The notes beneath the pieces were generated by a model. It was not told the origin of the DNA. It ran no database searches and saw only the letters and a program-made list of their open reading frames with translations. A DNA stretch of 64,000 bases from Ancylostoma caninum (taxonomy: Eukaryota; Nematoda; Chromadorea; Rhabditida; Ancylostomatidae), in assembly GCA_037903475.1 (NCBI GenBank), contig JBAJFG010000572.1:359830-423829 (forward strand), read 5' to 3'. Position numbers and translations under genes: made by a program. Positions 11,307-22,515 of the stretch are shown here, in pieces. The first letter of the stretch is position 1; each line of letters begins with the position of its first letter.

Positions 11307-12415
11307 CAGGGATGAGCGGATTATCCGTATCCGCTTATCCGTTTTACCGTTATCCGTAGGTTTTGGCCTATCCGTTATCCGCACCGTTATCCGGGCTTTT
11401 AGCACCGGATAACGGTGCGGACAAGGCCGAATTATTAATTATTGGATTCATCTTGTACGTTCAAAACAGAGGAGAGCCTCCATTTGAAGATGTGTTACTC
11501 GATCTGATGCGTTTCGCGTCATCATGCAAAAAGTAGGAGAAGGTAATACAGACTTGTACCTTCCCAAAAAGAAATCCTCTTGCTCACGTTTTCTAGGTTG
11601 TCAGATAAAGTGAGGCAATAACCTCGAAACCATCATTTGTGAAATTACCGACAATAATGGCTAATGTTTGATAGTGATAACGTTGGAATTCAAGCGTTTC
11701 GATATCTTACCATATCTGAACGGTGAAATTGGTGACCTAGCAGCTCACTGGTGACCAATCGTTGCAAGGTTCATCCCGAATATTTATTTTATGCCACCGT
11801 TTCCATCATTTTTGAATCTATTGATCAAATAGCCTTTGGGATTCAATACCATAATACTGAGCCAGTACGAGGAGGTTTATCAGAACTCTACAAAAGATAT
11901 ACGAATCAAAGCTGCAGCCTCCATGAGCCCCCCCCGCATCCTATGCCTCAACACCAAAACAAAACATTTGGAAGGACCAGCCTCCAGGGACGAGCTTCTA
12001 CCTTTGCACTAAAAACGACGCGGACACATATCATCTCAAGCAACAGATGCGCCTATTAGATTAACAAATATCCAAATGTCAGTGGTGTTACTACTATATT
12101 TACATCCCTTCATAATGACGCCATGCTCAGCGTCGTGCTCAGAATGGCGGAATTTGATAACTAACAAGATAAAGAATATGTGCTAATTCTTTCCCATAAT
12201 ATTCAACACAATATGTGCTAACTCCTTTCCACAATATTCATATAGAATCCTGTCATTTTTTCCCATGTTTAATGTTGTGGAAGGTGGGGTCTTTCAGAAT
12301 TCGGATCACTTATCCGTTATCCGTTATCCGGTATCCGTTATCCGGTCATTTTTGGCCTATCCGTTATCCGCACCGTTATCCGGGTCGTGGAAAATCTCGT
12401 ATCCGCTCATCCCTG
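11307..12415. mobile_element. Non-autonomous hAT element, copy 1 (1109 bp)
   Basis: The 15-bp terminal inverted repeats are perfect (cagggatgagcggat ... atccgctcatccctg). An exact 8-bp target duplication gttccaac flanks both ends (11299-11306 and 12416-12423). Ends of the CAGGGATG type plus an 8-bp duplication are diagnostic of hAT. Inside each end are arrays of ttatccg/atccgtatccg, and the interior has no transposase frame. It depends on a hAT transposase encoded elsewhere. Confidence 0.93.
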
Positions 12416-12423
12416 GTTCCAAC

Positions 12424-14237
12424 CCAGCCTGCTGGTACGAGGTGACCTGCTGCGCAGAAATAGCCGTGGGGCGACGTTGAAACGGATCAGCTGTTTTCAC
12501 ATACAATCGCTCAGTTTTTCTTTGAAAAAAATTTGTTCCGCGCACTTTTCCCTATCTTTTCCCTACCACTTTTCCCTACCGTTCCCTGGGTGGGAATGGT
12601 GACGGCGTCTGTTTTTGGAAGTTCCAGGGGATTGATGCAAATGCCATTAAAACTGAATGTTAGACGAAATTATTAGAAGCTTTCGCTGTTGTCAAGTCTA
12701 AGGATTGTGCACGTCCTTAACTTGAAACCTTCCACCCGGGATGTAGGGTCTTTTACTTTAAGACTAACTACGGGTAAATACTTTATCCTTATAACATAAA
12801 TAATATTACATGATATATCATAAGGGGGCGTGGCTTCATAGGAAGCAAGGGGAAGGGAATAGGCCGCCGGTCACCGGACCATCTCCCGCTCATCTGATTG
12901 CCTGGCTCCGCCCACGTGAACTCGTAGGCTCGACACTGTGGTAGTCCGTGCAGCAGGCGCGGGTTTAGAAGGGAAAAAATAATTCTCGCTTTATGTCAGC
13001 ATGATCGCTCAAGCAGTAGTTATGGCTCATCAAAGAAGTTGTAATATTGAAATCTAAAACTCCACCTCATTCGGTGAAATTTCTGCATTGGCTCCCTATT
13101 ACCTAATCCTGTCTTAGAATCTTAACACCTCCGCGTTAAGGACAAGATTCATGTCGAGACACCAGTTAATCGTAGTTTTCTCCCGTTATTCTGAGTACTT
13201 CAGAGAAATTCATTCTAGATAGAAAATGAAAAATTAAAAACAGACCGGACCACATATGTTGTGCTTCGAGGGGACTGGATTAGAGAACAAAATATTGAGT
13301 GCATTAGATTTGTTTTGTTTTTATTGTCATTCCGGAAACTTTTCAAGCCGCGCTCGTACGTCTACTTTCCCTGGAAACAAAGATAGGAAAAGGTTTGCAA
13401 AGGTCTCCATTTCGTATCACGATGAAGAATTCAAACTCATCTAGAAAAATCTGATTCAGTTGCATATTGGCATTTCTATTTGCACGTCTGCGGTCACTGT
13501 CCTCAGTAAGTTTGCAGTCTAGATGAGCAGATTCACTACTGGAGCAAAATCCATGGTGAATTTCCCAACACGTTATTTTCTCATGATAGTTGTTAAGATG
13601 AGTCCTTGCGCTTTTTTTCTTTTTCAGTTTTCTCTACGTACTTGATATCCTTCAGGTACAAGTCATTTGCGATTCGAAAGCGCAAAACTTCCTAGTAATT
13701 TCCTAGTAATGTAAAACAGTTTTCTTCAGAACAACAGTTTACTCAAGTTTTACGCCTGCGAAGTGAAGCGATGAGTCAATGAAAAACAACACAACCGATA
13801 TCCTGCCATTCAGTTAAAGCTCGAAAGATTATCAAGACTGGGCAAGTGTCTTCTACTAGAAGAAGATGTTTTGTTCGAAATGACTCAGCAGTTTTTAGGC
13901 TCAAAGAAGACATATTTATTCTCAATGACATCAACCACTTCGACCAAACAGACCAAATCTTGCCCCATAATGATTTCGAACCCTATCCTTGCCCACACCG
14001 TCAAACTGCCAGTCAAGAGCTCGACTGTTGTTGTCCTCCTATATATATTCTACAAAACTTACACATTCAAACAGTATCTGGTGCTTTCTAGTCCCTGTTG
14101 AATATAAGGAGAAAATGGGGTTTTTTCTTAAATCAGCGTTTTTTTTTCTTGAGCCTAAGAATTATCTAATTCAATATTTCTCAGGAAACGGTGTTTATAT
14201 GCTTAGAGGAAGGAAAGCGCTTCCAAACGGTTTACAC
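12424..14237. other. Intergenic, nothing coding recognised
   Basis: AT-rich sequence with a GC-richer block at 12825-12965 (gggggcgtggcttc ... ggctccgcccacg). Short frames at 13256-13444 and 13846-14246 show no domain. Confidence 0.4.
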
Positions 14238-15391
14238 CAGCGATGAGCGGGTTATCCGTATCCGGTTGTTCTTTTAGCCGTTATCCGTGCGTTTTGGCCT
14301 ATCCGTTATCCGCACCGTTATCCGGGCTTCAAGTGCCGGATAACGGTGCGGATAAGGCCGGAAATAGTGGCATCATATCGCACGTTTCCAGCAGAGGAGA
14401 GCTTTTGTTTCAAGAAAAGCGGTCGTATTCCTCGTTCTAGCGCATTTTTGTCATAGTTCAGTTTTGGAGTCTTGAATTGAGGTAAGAAGAGATAATACAG
14501 GCTTGTATTTGCCCAGGAAGAAAGGCTCTTGCTAGGGTTTCCTGGGTTGACCGACAATGTGATGCAATAATTTAGGAACTCATCTACATGTAAGATTATC
14601 AACAGTGTTGTCTAACGATGTGACAATTGAAAATGTTGAAATAGACGACCTTACAGCTCGCCGATGAGCAGTGTCTCTTCCTCCCGTGGTCCGCTTCAAC
14701 AAAATATTAATTCCTGCTGTTCCCACTAATTTCCGAATATATTAATAAGATAACGTTTGGGATTTCATGCGATCATAATAGTCATTAGCAGAAGGTTCAC
14801 CAAAATTAGGCAGAACATATATGAAGCAAGGCTTATGTGAGGGCACCCAAGAAATCGCGCTGTCATCAATGGGTTCAGAAACGAAACCTTGGAAGGGCAA
14901 GCCTTTGTTATGGAAATTTTTGTATTGAAAATGTCGTGAACATGCATCATCTCAAGCAACTGATATACCAATCATATAATCGAATATCCAAAATGAACTG
15001 TTGTTTTTATGGCGAACTCTAGGTACTATACTTACACCTCTTTATAACGACGCCATGCCCAACGCCGTTCTGAGAATGGCGAATTTTTATGATTAACGAG
15101 ATAGAAAAAATTCGTGCTAATTCTCCTTCACAACATTCATGCCCTTTTGTCATTTATAGTATTCTATTATAGAATGCGGTGTCTTGTAGCATATATGAAG
15201 CTATCCGCTATCTAATATGTCACTCTGTTGAAAGTTAACGTTATCTAACGAATAGGTGTTTAATAACTCATTCGTTGTCGAACACTTATCCATTATCCGT
15301 TACCTGGTACCCGTTATTCGATCATTTCTGGCCTATCTGTTATCCGCACCGTTGTCCGAGTCGTGGAAGATCTCGTATCCGCTCATCCCTG
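14238..15391. mobile_element. Non-autonomous hAT element, copy 2 (1154 bp)
   Basis: Same family as the element at 11307: ends cagcgatgagcggg and gctcatccctg, the same internal ttatccgcaccgttatccggg arrays, and matching interior (gcagaggagagc; aatacaggcttgta beside aatacagacttgta). Flanking octamers gtttacac and gtgtacaa match at 6 of 8 positions, fitting a decayed 8-bp target duplication. No transposase is present. Confidence 0.88.
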
Positions 15392-16732
15392 GTGTACAAC
15401 ACATTACCGAAAAATGATAGTGGGTCAGGAAGAACCGCAACTGGAAAAAGCGCAAGGACTTATGATAACACCTAATACATCATCAATCGTGCTACAGTAA
15501 ACCCACCAAGCGTTTAGATTCTCAAGAAAAAAAGGTGATGCTCAGGATTGCTCTCAAGCCTTGCAGCAATAAACAGAGTCACCACGAGGGAATGCAATAC
15601 TAAGCAAGATTTGTCAAAAAATAACTCATGAGTTTCTCCACAAAAAGATTTGAAGTACGTAGATTTGCAGGAAAACATTGTGGTCAAAGAGCGGCGAAGC
15701 CGCTCGTTTGGCAAAAAAAAAAACGTGACACGCGAGTCGAAGGCCCTTCGGCAGGTTTCGCATTATTCCGTCGTTTCAAGGGGCGTAGAACTCGTATCTA
15801 ATGATGAAACGCGCAAGAAACCTCCAAATGGTGCCGTCCTTCATGCTTACTGCGCGCTCCTGACACTAGTGTGTCCGTGCCACCATCACGGAGCCTGGCT
15901 AAGCTTGCGCGGGCGGACGCCTATTAGCTCACACTGGCATCGGATTCAACAGCAACATTTTCGCAAGTAGGTGGCAATACTTGGTGTTTTAGTTAGTGTT
16001 ATGATTGTCCAGCAACTTGTCAAAAGATAAATGATTTCAAATGTGAAAATTTCAGCAAATGCTGCTTTTGAATAAATGGCAAATCTTGCACTCGGATCTT
16101 GTCATATTTGCCTTGTTTGATTTTCGACTGCAAAGATATTATACAAGGGGCTGCATGAGCTTCAGGGAGGGATGCATGAAGAGCACACTGGGTAGCGGGC
16201 GAGTTTTCGGGATGTTTCTTGACCTGGCGCGCGCGTTCGTACCCGACCCGCGATGTAGCGGCCGCACGCGCTGTTGGGGGGTGAACCAGAGCAATTTCCT
16301 TTTGCAGCTGCACGGGGTGAACTAGTGCATGCTGGATTCGAGCATTGATGCAGTCTCTAAGACCCATAAAAAGGCTATTTTCTTGGCACTTGTTACGTAA
16401 ACTCAGCGAAAATGTAATGGCTCCTTCATTGAAAATCCCTCAAGTTAAGGTTTTGTTACAGGTTGAGAATTTTTTGCAGAGAAGTTTGAAAGTGTCCTCG
16501 CTTCTGTATAACCAATGCGTACTCCCTTGTGAATGCCCTCCACCATGATAATCCTTAGTTTACTAAATCATTCTCACTGGTGAGAACCGAAGGAAAGCAA
16601 CATTTTAGGGCCATTTACACTTCCTTTCTATCGTGGACAATGTTAAATTGGCTGCAGCTACTCTCGTGGCGCGGTTTTCAACTGCAAAAATGTGTCTTGT
16701 CCGATCTCGGGACATCGGGCGTGGGTTCCTGT
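15392..16732. other. Intergenic, no gene recognised
   Basis: A minus-strand frame of 115 codons at 16020-16367 and a plus-strand frame at 15650-15970 lack any recognisable domain and fall in GC-rich patches. I do not call them genes. Confidence 0.4.
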
Positions 16733-17770
16733 CAGAGCTGAGTGTGATCACGATTTACGATTTACGAATTATGATTTACGGCCATTTTTGGCGATTTTTT
16801 ACGATTTACGATTCACGGAAAATGGCCCAAATTTCGTTACAAACTCGTAACTAACTGCAGAAAACGAATCTCTTCATAGCGTTTGTGCTTGGGGGTAAAT
16901 GTGCATGTTTTCTCTGTGTTTGCATTTTGCAGCAAAACTACGAGTGGAATGTTTGTTTTGCTTGTAGTTTCTATTACTCGAAGAAGGCGGCATATAGCAA
17001 TTTCATTATCGCGTCCGTAGAGAAGAGCTGTTGGAACAGTGGAGCTCAAAGTTCTGAATGAAGTGCGACAAGAACACCACATTTTCAGGTCTGTTTTCTT
17101 GTTTCCGTAGGTGGGACAAACTGTCCGCCCAGCCTATTCCTTTTTGCCTTGTTTTTTGACCTCAACTGCGGTGTGATGTCGTACGCGAAAACGTTTTCTT
17201 CCTGTTCCAGCTCTCATAAACCAATTAGTAACAACCATAATCAATTTGATAAAGTACAAGAAGTAGTTCTTTTCAGAGACGCAGCACGCATTCTACTTTA
17301 TTGATAATCGCAGACGTATTGAATGCGCATGCGTCCTAAGCACTGACTTGCTGGGAGCACTGGATACCGAGTCAGCGCTTTATCCTTTCAAACCCTTCTG
17401 GTAGCAATTCACCAACCCAATTGGCTTGCTTCGCACGGAAACACATTGAACCATCGACCACGTTTACGTTTACTTCAGAAACACCGACCAGGATGAAGAG
17501 AACTTTCTCCAATGCAGCGACAATAATACTCTAGAACTGGACAGCTCGCTTAAAATATCGAGAAAAAAGGTTGTCCATTCATCACCATGTTATCACTCTA
17601 GTGATAAGATGGCGATGTTCAGTGATCAATTCTGCAGAAGATACATACCTCAGATCATTTTGAGAATGACTTTGTTGTGGAACGAGTTGAAATTATCTAA
17701 CTCTTGTGATGGTACTCGGACCCTCAGTTACGATTCACGAAAATTGAAATTTTTGTTACGCACATCCCTG
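16733..17770. mobile_element. Probable third hAT-like element (1038 bp)
   Basis: The right end cacatccctg resembles the hAT end of the other two copies; the left end cagagctgagtgtg is more diverged. Flanking octamers gttcctgt and gttcccat agree at 6 of 8. The sub-terminal arrays here are acgatttacg rather than ttatccg, so it is a different, related family. No transposase frame is seen. It ends about 200 bp from the nlp-12 polyadenylation signal. Confidence 0.5.
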
Positions 17771-17975
17771 GTTCCCATTTATGTTGGCCACCTTGAGATT
17801 TGTCGCACTCTGGATAGGTTCGTGCCGGTGCCCATTTTCTGTTGGAAAAGAACGCCCACTCTCAACTCGAGAGGTTGATGCATTCCTCTCGCGTTCAAAC
17901 ATCGAGGCATGAAACCTGACCACTGTCGCCATAGGGTGTAGACCATACTGCTGATGTCGATCTCGATAACAATTT

Positions 17976-17981
17976 TTTATT
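17976..17981 (-). promoter_or_regulatory. nlp-12: Candidate nlp-12 polyadenylation signal
   Basis: AATAAA on the minus strand (tttatt on the plus strand), about 145 bases downstream of the nlp-12 stop. It is the first canonical signal I see after the stop and implies a 3' UTR of roughly 160 bases, normal for a nematode. Confidence 0.5.
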
Positions 17982-18124
17982 TCCAGTCGCGACATAAGTA
18001 TGGGAGGTGGGAGGGAGGAGAAAGCAGGGACGGCGACTCGAAAATGCGCTACAACGATAAACTATATTCCTTGAAGAGAAATCGGCGAGATAAAACGCGA
18101 GATATCACATGTGTCGACGGGCAA

Positions 18125-18238
18125 TCACAGAGCTGGCACGAGGTATGTGCTGGCTAGCGGCGTTCTCTTGCCGAATTGCAGTGGTCGATAGTCCCGTTTA
18201 CCGAACTGCAGAGGTCGATAGCCATCTCGCTTGCCGAA
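18125..18238 (-). CDS. nlp-12: nlp-12 neuropeptide precursor, exon 2 (peptide copies and stop)
   Basis: On the minus strand the acceptor GTTTTCAG (18246-18239) is followed in phase 0 by 37 codons and TGA (18127-18125). The exon opens with FGKR, which completes the first DYRPLQF peptide begun in exon 1. It continues DGYRPLQF-GKR and DYRPLQF-GKR, then a short C-terminal tail (TPLASTYLVPAL). Each GKR is a standard amidation plus dibasic cleavage site. The precursor therefore yields two DYRPLQFamide and one DGYRPLQFamide, 73 residues in all with exon 1. These are the known NLP-12 sequences of C. elegans, where the peptides modulate locomotion and acetylcholine release; function here is inferred from that identity. 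A mariner relic begins about 100 bp into the intron and a hAT-like element ends about 350 bp beyond the stop, so this short exon lies between transposons. Confidence 0.92.
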   Translation of the reverse strand, partial: FGKRDGYRPLQFGKRDYRPLQFGKRTPLASTYLVPAL

Positions 18239-18348
18239 CTGAAAACATTCGATTACTCCAGATCAACCACTATTTCTTCTTTTCTCGAAATTTTGTTTGG
18301 AAAGCATGACTGCACGTGGCACAATGCTACCACTGTTCACCTGAAATA

Positions 18349-19385
18349 TTAGGTTGCCGCGAAAGTTTCTCGCCATTTTCAACATTCTTTTCTAATTGAT
18401 TACTCTTCTTCAATACAACTGACAATTAAGCTATATATGTGTCAGCATTATTCACAATTACTCCTGCGGTATCGGGAGGGTATGTTGGCAGCAGCTTTCA
18501 TGGAGTGGTTCTTTCGAAATTCCACCAAACATTGAAACCAGCATAGCCTTCTGATGAGGAACTTCTCGTTTTGGCGGTGGAATCCATTGTCACTGCCATC
18601 CGAGCCATCCACATTTCCCATGTGATTTACATATTCAGCTCAATTCTCGCCACTGGTAACCAAGTTGGGAAACCGAGCGCAAAGGTCTGTCAAAAGCTAA
18701 GAACTTAAAGCATACACGCAATGCAGTTGATGCTGGTCTCGACTCGGACCATCATGAGTACATGCGCCTTTCTCCTTTTCTTTTCTCCTGAAAGAGATGT
18801 AGATGAAACGCTATTGTAACGTGATAGCGCTGGGGTTCCCCTACTTGTGTGCGGACATCGCGCCATGAATTTTCTCCAATCAGCTATAGGGGACGCTCGT
18901 GATTTACTTCTCTTTACCGGCCCGATCGTGGTCTGCCTCACGTCCAAGCCACCATCTTTTAGCCTGCGGAACCAAATCTTCACTGTGTACTAATAGGTGG
19001 AGAAGAGATCTATCGTACACATATAGGAAACTCCAAACGTACGTAGACAAGAGTCGTGATCGCGGCGCGGCTCCCATGGGCAGAGACGCAGGCGCACACT
19101 ATGCTGAGCTCCCGTGACTCTGCCCAAGAGAGCTGCGCCGCGATCGTCACTCTTGACTGCATCCTTTTGGAATTCTCTGTATGTTTTTTTTTTGCAGCAT
19201 CGCTTTCGTTGGTGTATTTCCCGAGCTCGCGAAGCTGCAACATTAAAACATGCTTGAGTCAAATTAAATATAGGTTGACGAATGACTGATCTTTACATAG
19301 GTTTTGGATAGGAAGTTCCGGAGAAACCCCGAAAAGACTGCCAATATAGGAAAATGAGTGGCGGGAAACTTTCGCGACAACCTAA
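18349..19385 (-). mobile_element. mariner-family transposon relic (1037 bp)
   Basis: Inverted ends ttaggttgccgcgaaagttt ... aaactttcgcgacaaccta are about 30 bp long, and TA dinucleotides flank both sides (18347-18348 and 19386-19387), the standard mariner target duplication. On the minus strand broken transposase pieces are readable: VKIWFRRLKDGGLDV in the helix-turn-helix part and GFNVWWNFERTTPWKLLP in the catalytic core, which corresponds to the 'VWWD..G..ELLP' region of mariner transposases. Stops, frameshifts and a nested fold-back (19021-19190) show that it is dead. It lies in the nlp-12 intron, about 100 bp from exon 2. Confidence 0.9.
19021..19190. repeat. Fold-back nested in the mariner relic
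   Basis: The left arm (19021-19085, containing gatcgcggcgcggctc and gggcagag) and the right arm (19118-19190, containing ctctgccc and gagctgcgccgcgatc) are imperfect reverse complements of about 65 bp. A related single arm occurs at about 265-345. Confidence 0.7.
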
Positions 19386-19387
19386 TA

Positions 19388-20314
19388 CCTTTTCATCGTT
19401 TGATTTATCCTTTGACTTTGGAACTGGAGACACATATCGAATCAAGCATCAATTGTTACAGGTCGCAGCAAAGAAGTTATACTAAACCATAAAATCCCCA
19501 ATTCGACAATTAGGCAGTCACAACGACGTGCGACTAACGCTGTGTTGAAGTAATATATAACGCTGTGTTGAAGTTTCCAGAATGGCCCCTATCAGTTGAT
19601 GTTCCCCAAACAGTTTTATGTAGTTATTTTGAGAGGTCGTGAATTAATTGAATTAATGAATGTGAATCAATTGTGAATGCCAAGTTGATCTAACTAAGAG
19701 TCTACTTTTCACACAATTTATTCAAGTCAAGCAACTTTGATCGTGTTTGGTTGGAGACAGACACAGTATTCAAAGTGTATTCAAATATTTTTCATTGAAC
19801 AAGAGAACCGCATAGAAATCAAATACTTTTTACGTAATGAGAACGGAAGTTTATCGTCTAAATTTTCCATGCTCACAGTTATTTCCTTGGTGTGGAAAAT
19901 CAGTCCTAAATGCACACCAGCAAATGCTTAATAATAAGCACGACCTCAAAAAAGGGGGGATAGAGTTGCTTATATCAGGATCCGTATCCAATATGCTTTA
20001 TCCATTTGGATAAACGCACTCTAGCGGATATATTGACGTGTTTAGTGAATCCGATATCCAATAAGGTCATAACCGCGGATATGCGAATCCACTTTACTAC
20101 AGGATACTTATCTTTTCCCAATTCATTTCCACTTGATAACGATCCATGATCTACTCCATCTCCATTTCGTGTAGCCTCTCACCGAGACACCGCACTTGCG
20201 CCAACAAATGAACTCGTGGATGGATGAGTTATATTCTCAGACAAAGTATCGCACATATGCGTAGGACTGCTGCAGGACACCCGGAAGGCTTGGTCAGGAG
20301 ACCTAAATCGGTCA
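19388..20314. other. nlp-12 intron, no further feature
   Basis: AT-rich. A cluster of atccgtatcc/ggatatc-like motifs at about 19975-20110 recalls hAT sub-terminal arrays, but without identifiable ends. Confidence 0.35.
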
Positions 20315-20373
20315 GGAGAACTAAATCGGGAAATGCGGTCTGTTACAGACCGCATTTCCCGATTTAGTTCTCC
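20315..20373. repeat. Perfect 59-bp palindrome
   Basis: Arms of 29 bp (20315-20343, ggagaactaaatcggg... ; 20345-20373) are exact reverse complements around one central T at 20344. A partial direct copy of the left arm (gtcaggagacctaaatcgg) precedes it at 20293-20311. Confidence 0.95.
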
Positions 20374-20424
20374 GCATGTCCCGAAATGCGGGTTTTCGAA
20401 CAAAACTTATCACCCCCACTACCG

Positions 20425-20512
20425 AGCGAGGATTTCGAACTGACCTACCGATCATTTACCATTGCTCTTCGATTGCTTCACAGTCCGCTGCTTTACCTCT
20501 GCCCCATCCGTG
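20425..20512 (-). repeat. tRNA-derived SINE fragment
   Basis: The minus strand carries an A-box-like TGGGGCAGAGGTAAAGC (20506-20490) and a B-box-like GGTCAGTTCGAAATCC (20445-20430), with cagcggactgtgaag in the anticodon-arm position. The spacing is longer than in a simple tRNA, and the segment resembles 62411-62477. It is a tRNA-derived repeat or pseudo-tRNA rather than a functional tRNA. Confidence 0.6.
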
Positions 20513-22194
20513 CCCGCAGTCGAGAGACTACTCGAGGCATCCACGAATGTTTTTATCACAGTGCATTCCCAAGAGAAGGGAATGTTACAGAGCTCTATCT
20601 ATACCAATCACGACCAAACTTGAGTACGTAACTCCTAAGGGCCTATGGAGATTTTAGCACCCTTTCCGCCAAGGACTGTGGACTGCTTTACTGTTCATAC
20701 CGATTTAACTGATTTTTGCTTAATTTTGACCATAAGTTGTTGATGACATGTCTATTGGGTTGACTGATACGCTGTACACAAATATATCTTCAATTTCGAT
20801 AAAATTATAGGGTAAATCATTGATTTTATCAAGCCTTACGTCTTTGATCGGGGAATATTGAGTACATACCCACTGAGCTTTTCCAATGCGCTGAACACAA
20901 ATATGACGAAAAATTTCGGCAAAATATCGGCTCACTGTTTATTAATTTGTTTATTCAAACTAATTTTCAACTCTTGTTCAGGGGTGAGTCATTGAAGGAA
21001 TGTGCATCGTGTGCGTGAAACGTCCACCCACTTTCAAATAGCATGGTCCCATACGATGTAGTCTCATGAAACCCATGGAAATCCACCTTGAAAAATCACA
21101 GAGACGAGCAACTCCACAATGGTTTTGTGAGCTTAGTCAACTTTTGCCTCAGCTCATGTCTTGAAGACTAAACAATCAGTACAGTCTCACTACGAGTATT
21201 CTCTTAGTGGTACGTACTTGTGGCAGGTTTCAACTTGTACGTTAATATAGAGAAAATCTTTCTGATTGCAAAAGGGCGCAATTTTCGACATTATAGAGAA
21301 GTATTAGAAAGCCTGAGCTGTTCATTTCCTCGTGCGACACCCGTTTCCTAGCCAGGCTACAGTTCACATCCGTAATCTTATCAGAAATAACCGGTAGTCT
21401 GGTCTGGAAACAGCGAGGCTTGGTGTCCGTATAGGCAACATCTGAAGTTTGAGTCAGTCCTGGTGTTGACCCGTAATTTCTCCGAGCAACATAAGAAAGT
21501 GCTGATTCAGCCGTGGCCTCTTAAGAAACAGGGTCACCCTTTTTGAAGTCTGTCATGTATACCACCATCCACGCCAGTTCACACTGACTTTCTCACAATA
21601 AAAATCTCGAAAGCGATTTCTCAGTTAAGACTCTGTTGCTGTTAGAGCAAACACAGAGTTAAAAGCGCTATATTCAGTGTCAGGAGCCAAAATAGATGCA
21701 AAATAAATGTTTTTGTGAGTAGGAACTCCGCTAAAATTGTAAAAGAGACACTTCAGAGACTTAAACGATGAATGCCGTTTTTAGAGTGAATATGACCATA
21801 AGAAACTCAATAAACATTATTATAAGAGAAATTTCCATAGTAATTATGACTATAAAAAGCGTATTATACGTTATTGTAGGAGAAGTAAGGAGTGCAGGGC
21901 TACAAGTAGTGGAAAAATATTCAGAGCTCACTGCTCTGTGAGGTTAGGCATCGGGGAGTTCTCGGATTACCTGCCATGTTCCCCCCCACCCATCCGAGGC
22001 TTTTATCCAAGGTTGGGGGTATGTCGCACCCCCGACTGCATCCTCCGCAAGTCCTGATGGTTTTTCGGGCCTAGATCGCACCCCTCGACTACTTCCTCCG
22101 TATTTCCCGAAGCAGGCGGTAACCGTATGACCAATAAACTTCCTTAAGAAATGAGTGCTATTGTCCTCCGCATGTCCTGACATTTTTGTCTGAG
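20513..22194. other. nlp-12 intron, no feature recognised
   Basis: AT-rich, no exon, repeat array or transposon ends seen. Confidence 0.4.
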
Positions 22195-22515
22195 TTGGAT
22201 AGCAGAGTGGATAAAAACCAGTGGGAACCAGTAACGGACGCAGAAAGTGGGGGGTCCCCGCCGTTTTGGAGACCCAGACGGAAAATAAAATTAATAAAGA
22301 CCTTAATAATAATAAATAATTAATAAAAATTATATTAAAAATAATAATAAAAATAAACAATTAAAAATAAGCTAACACAAGACTTTTATTTGCATTGTAA
22401 AGTAATTTGGAAAAATCCATTCTCGTGGGGCGGGAGCGCCCTTCCCCTGCGTCCGTCACTGGTGGGAATGGATATATACCCGCTGTGCTTTCTCTCCTAC
22501 CGTCAAATATATTGG
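22195..22515. repeat. AT-rich fold-back with tRNA-like outer motif
   Basis: The left arm (about 22195-22262, gatagcagagtggataaaaa ... accagtaacggacgcag) is an imperfect reverse complement of the right arm (about 22440-22515, ctgcgtccgtcactggtggg ... tatatacccgctgtgct). The centre (22275-22390) is almost pure A/T with aataata runs. The left arm's tagcagagtgg resembles a tRNA A box and recurs at 35132. Confidence 0.6.

Noticed and set aside
16020..16367. 115-codon minus-strand frame
   Set aside because: GC-rich patch with a competing plus-strand frame; no recognisable family.
20425..20512. Functional tRNA gene
   Set aside because: A- and B-box spacing is too long and acceptor arms do not pair; it fits a SINE or pseudo-tRNA better.
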